Source of the DNA: Ciona savignyi
Lineage: Eukaryota > Chordata > Ascidiacea > Phlebobranchia > Cionidae
Length of the DNA: 64,000 nt
Direction: 5' to 3'
Assembly (NCBI GenBank): GCA_000149265.1
Contig: CH003364.1
Location: 383,435 to 447,434 of the forward strand
Shown here: piece by piece, positions 63,773-64,000 of the stretch
Layout of the letters: every line of letters begins with the position of its first letter
Position numbering within the stretch: the first letter of the stretch is position 1
Position numbers and translations under genes: made by a program
Notes under the pieces: model-generated
Database searches by the model: none
What the model saw: the letters and a program-made list of their open reading frames with translations, nothing else
Told to the model about the DNA's origin: nothing

Positions 63773-64000
63773 GTGGGTGGAAGTTGTTGTGGGTTGGTGT
63801 ATGTTATAGTAGAAACTACCCTGAACATGGTGAAAGAAAGCATGAAAATAACTTGCGTGATGAATAATACGACACATTACTTAAAGGTAATCAGTAGGAT
63901 CAGTGTTTTTAAGGTGGAATACCATGTTCAGATGGATACATTTGTATTCCCTAATTGGTGTGGTTTGTCCATGGTTACAATACAATTTTATCATAATGAA
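63773..64000 (+). other. Intron of THOP1/NLN running off the right edge
   Basis: No further THOP1-like coding segment is visible after the donor at 63773. The next exon must be outside the window. Confidence 0.6.

Overview
The window reads as nuclear DNA of an ascidian, most likely Ciona. It is AT-rich, has short introns with GT-AG borders, carries two abundant tRNA-headed SINE families, and its recognisable proteins are chordate orthologues split into many small exons. One run of 100 N marks an assembly gap. The species is inferred from general features, not from a database match. I saw no retroviral, LTR or Polinton sequence, no CRISPR array and no convincing free-standing tRNA or rRNA.

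Layout from left to right: (1) 470-2440, minus strand: the 5' part of an Atonal-class bHLH gene; its remaining exon(s) lie off the left edge. (2) 4322-25131, plus strand: a 27-exon gene that I could chain in one continuous reading frame (1894 residues). It has charged N-terminal modules, about 1000 residues of K/R-S/D low complexity including one 1.6 kb exon, and an EF-hand-like C-terminal domain. I do not recognise the protein. (3) 26511-29717, plus strand: three compact housekeeping genes, RMI2, SNAPC5 and NDUFA7. (4) 29718-37323: a long intergenic stretch with tandem repeats, a five-copy SINE array and a CRE/CCAAT cluster. (5) 37324-44290, minus strand: a three-exon DM-domain gene (Dmrt) with a 4.7 kb first intron. 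(6) 44291-48966: intergenic. (7) 48967-58274, plus strand: a complete 11-exon DHCR24 gene (510 residues). (8) 58403-59836, minus strand: MZT1, convergent with DHCR24. (9) 59837-63047: intergenic, with fold-back elements, a minisatellite and a 1.3 kb hAT-like element. (10) 63048 to the right edge, plus strand: the first two coding exons of a thimet oligopeptidase/neurolysin gene.

The genes do not form one pathway. Two encode developmental transcription factors (Atonal, Dmrt). The others serve genome stability (RMI2), snRNA transcription (SNAPC5), respiratory complex I (NDUFA7), sterol synthesis (DHCR24), microtubule nucleation (MZT1) and peptide turnover (THOP1/NLN). Introns and gaps are full of small non-autonomous transposons: at least five hAT-like terminal types (several with intact 8-bp target duplications), one piggyBac-like element bounded by TTAA, and SINE families A and B. 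Splice models were made by hand from frame, phase and homology, without transcript evidence.
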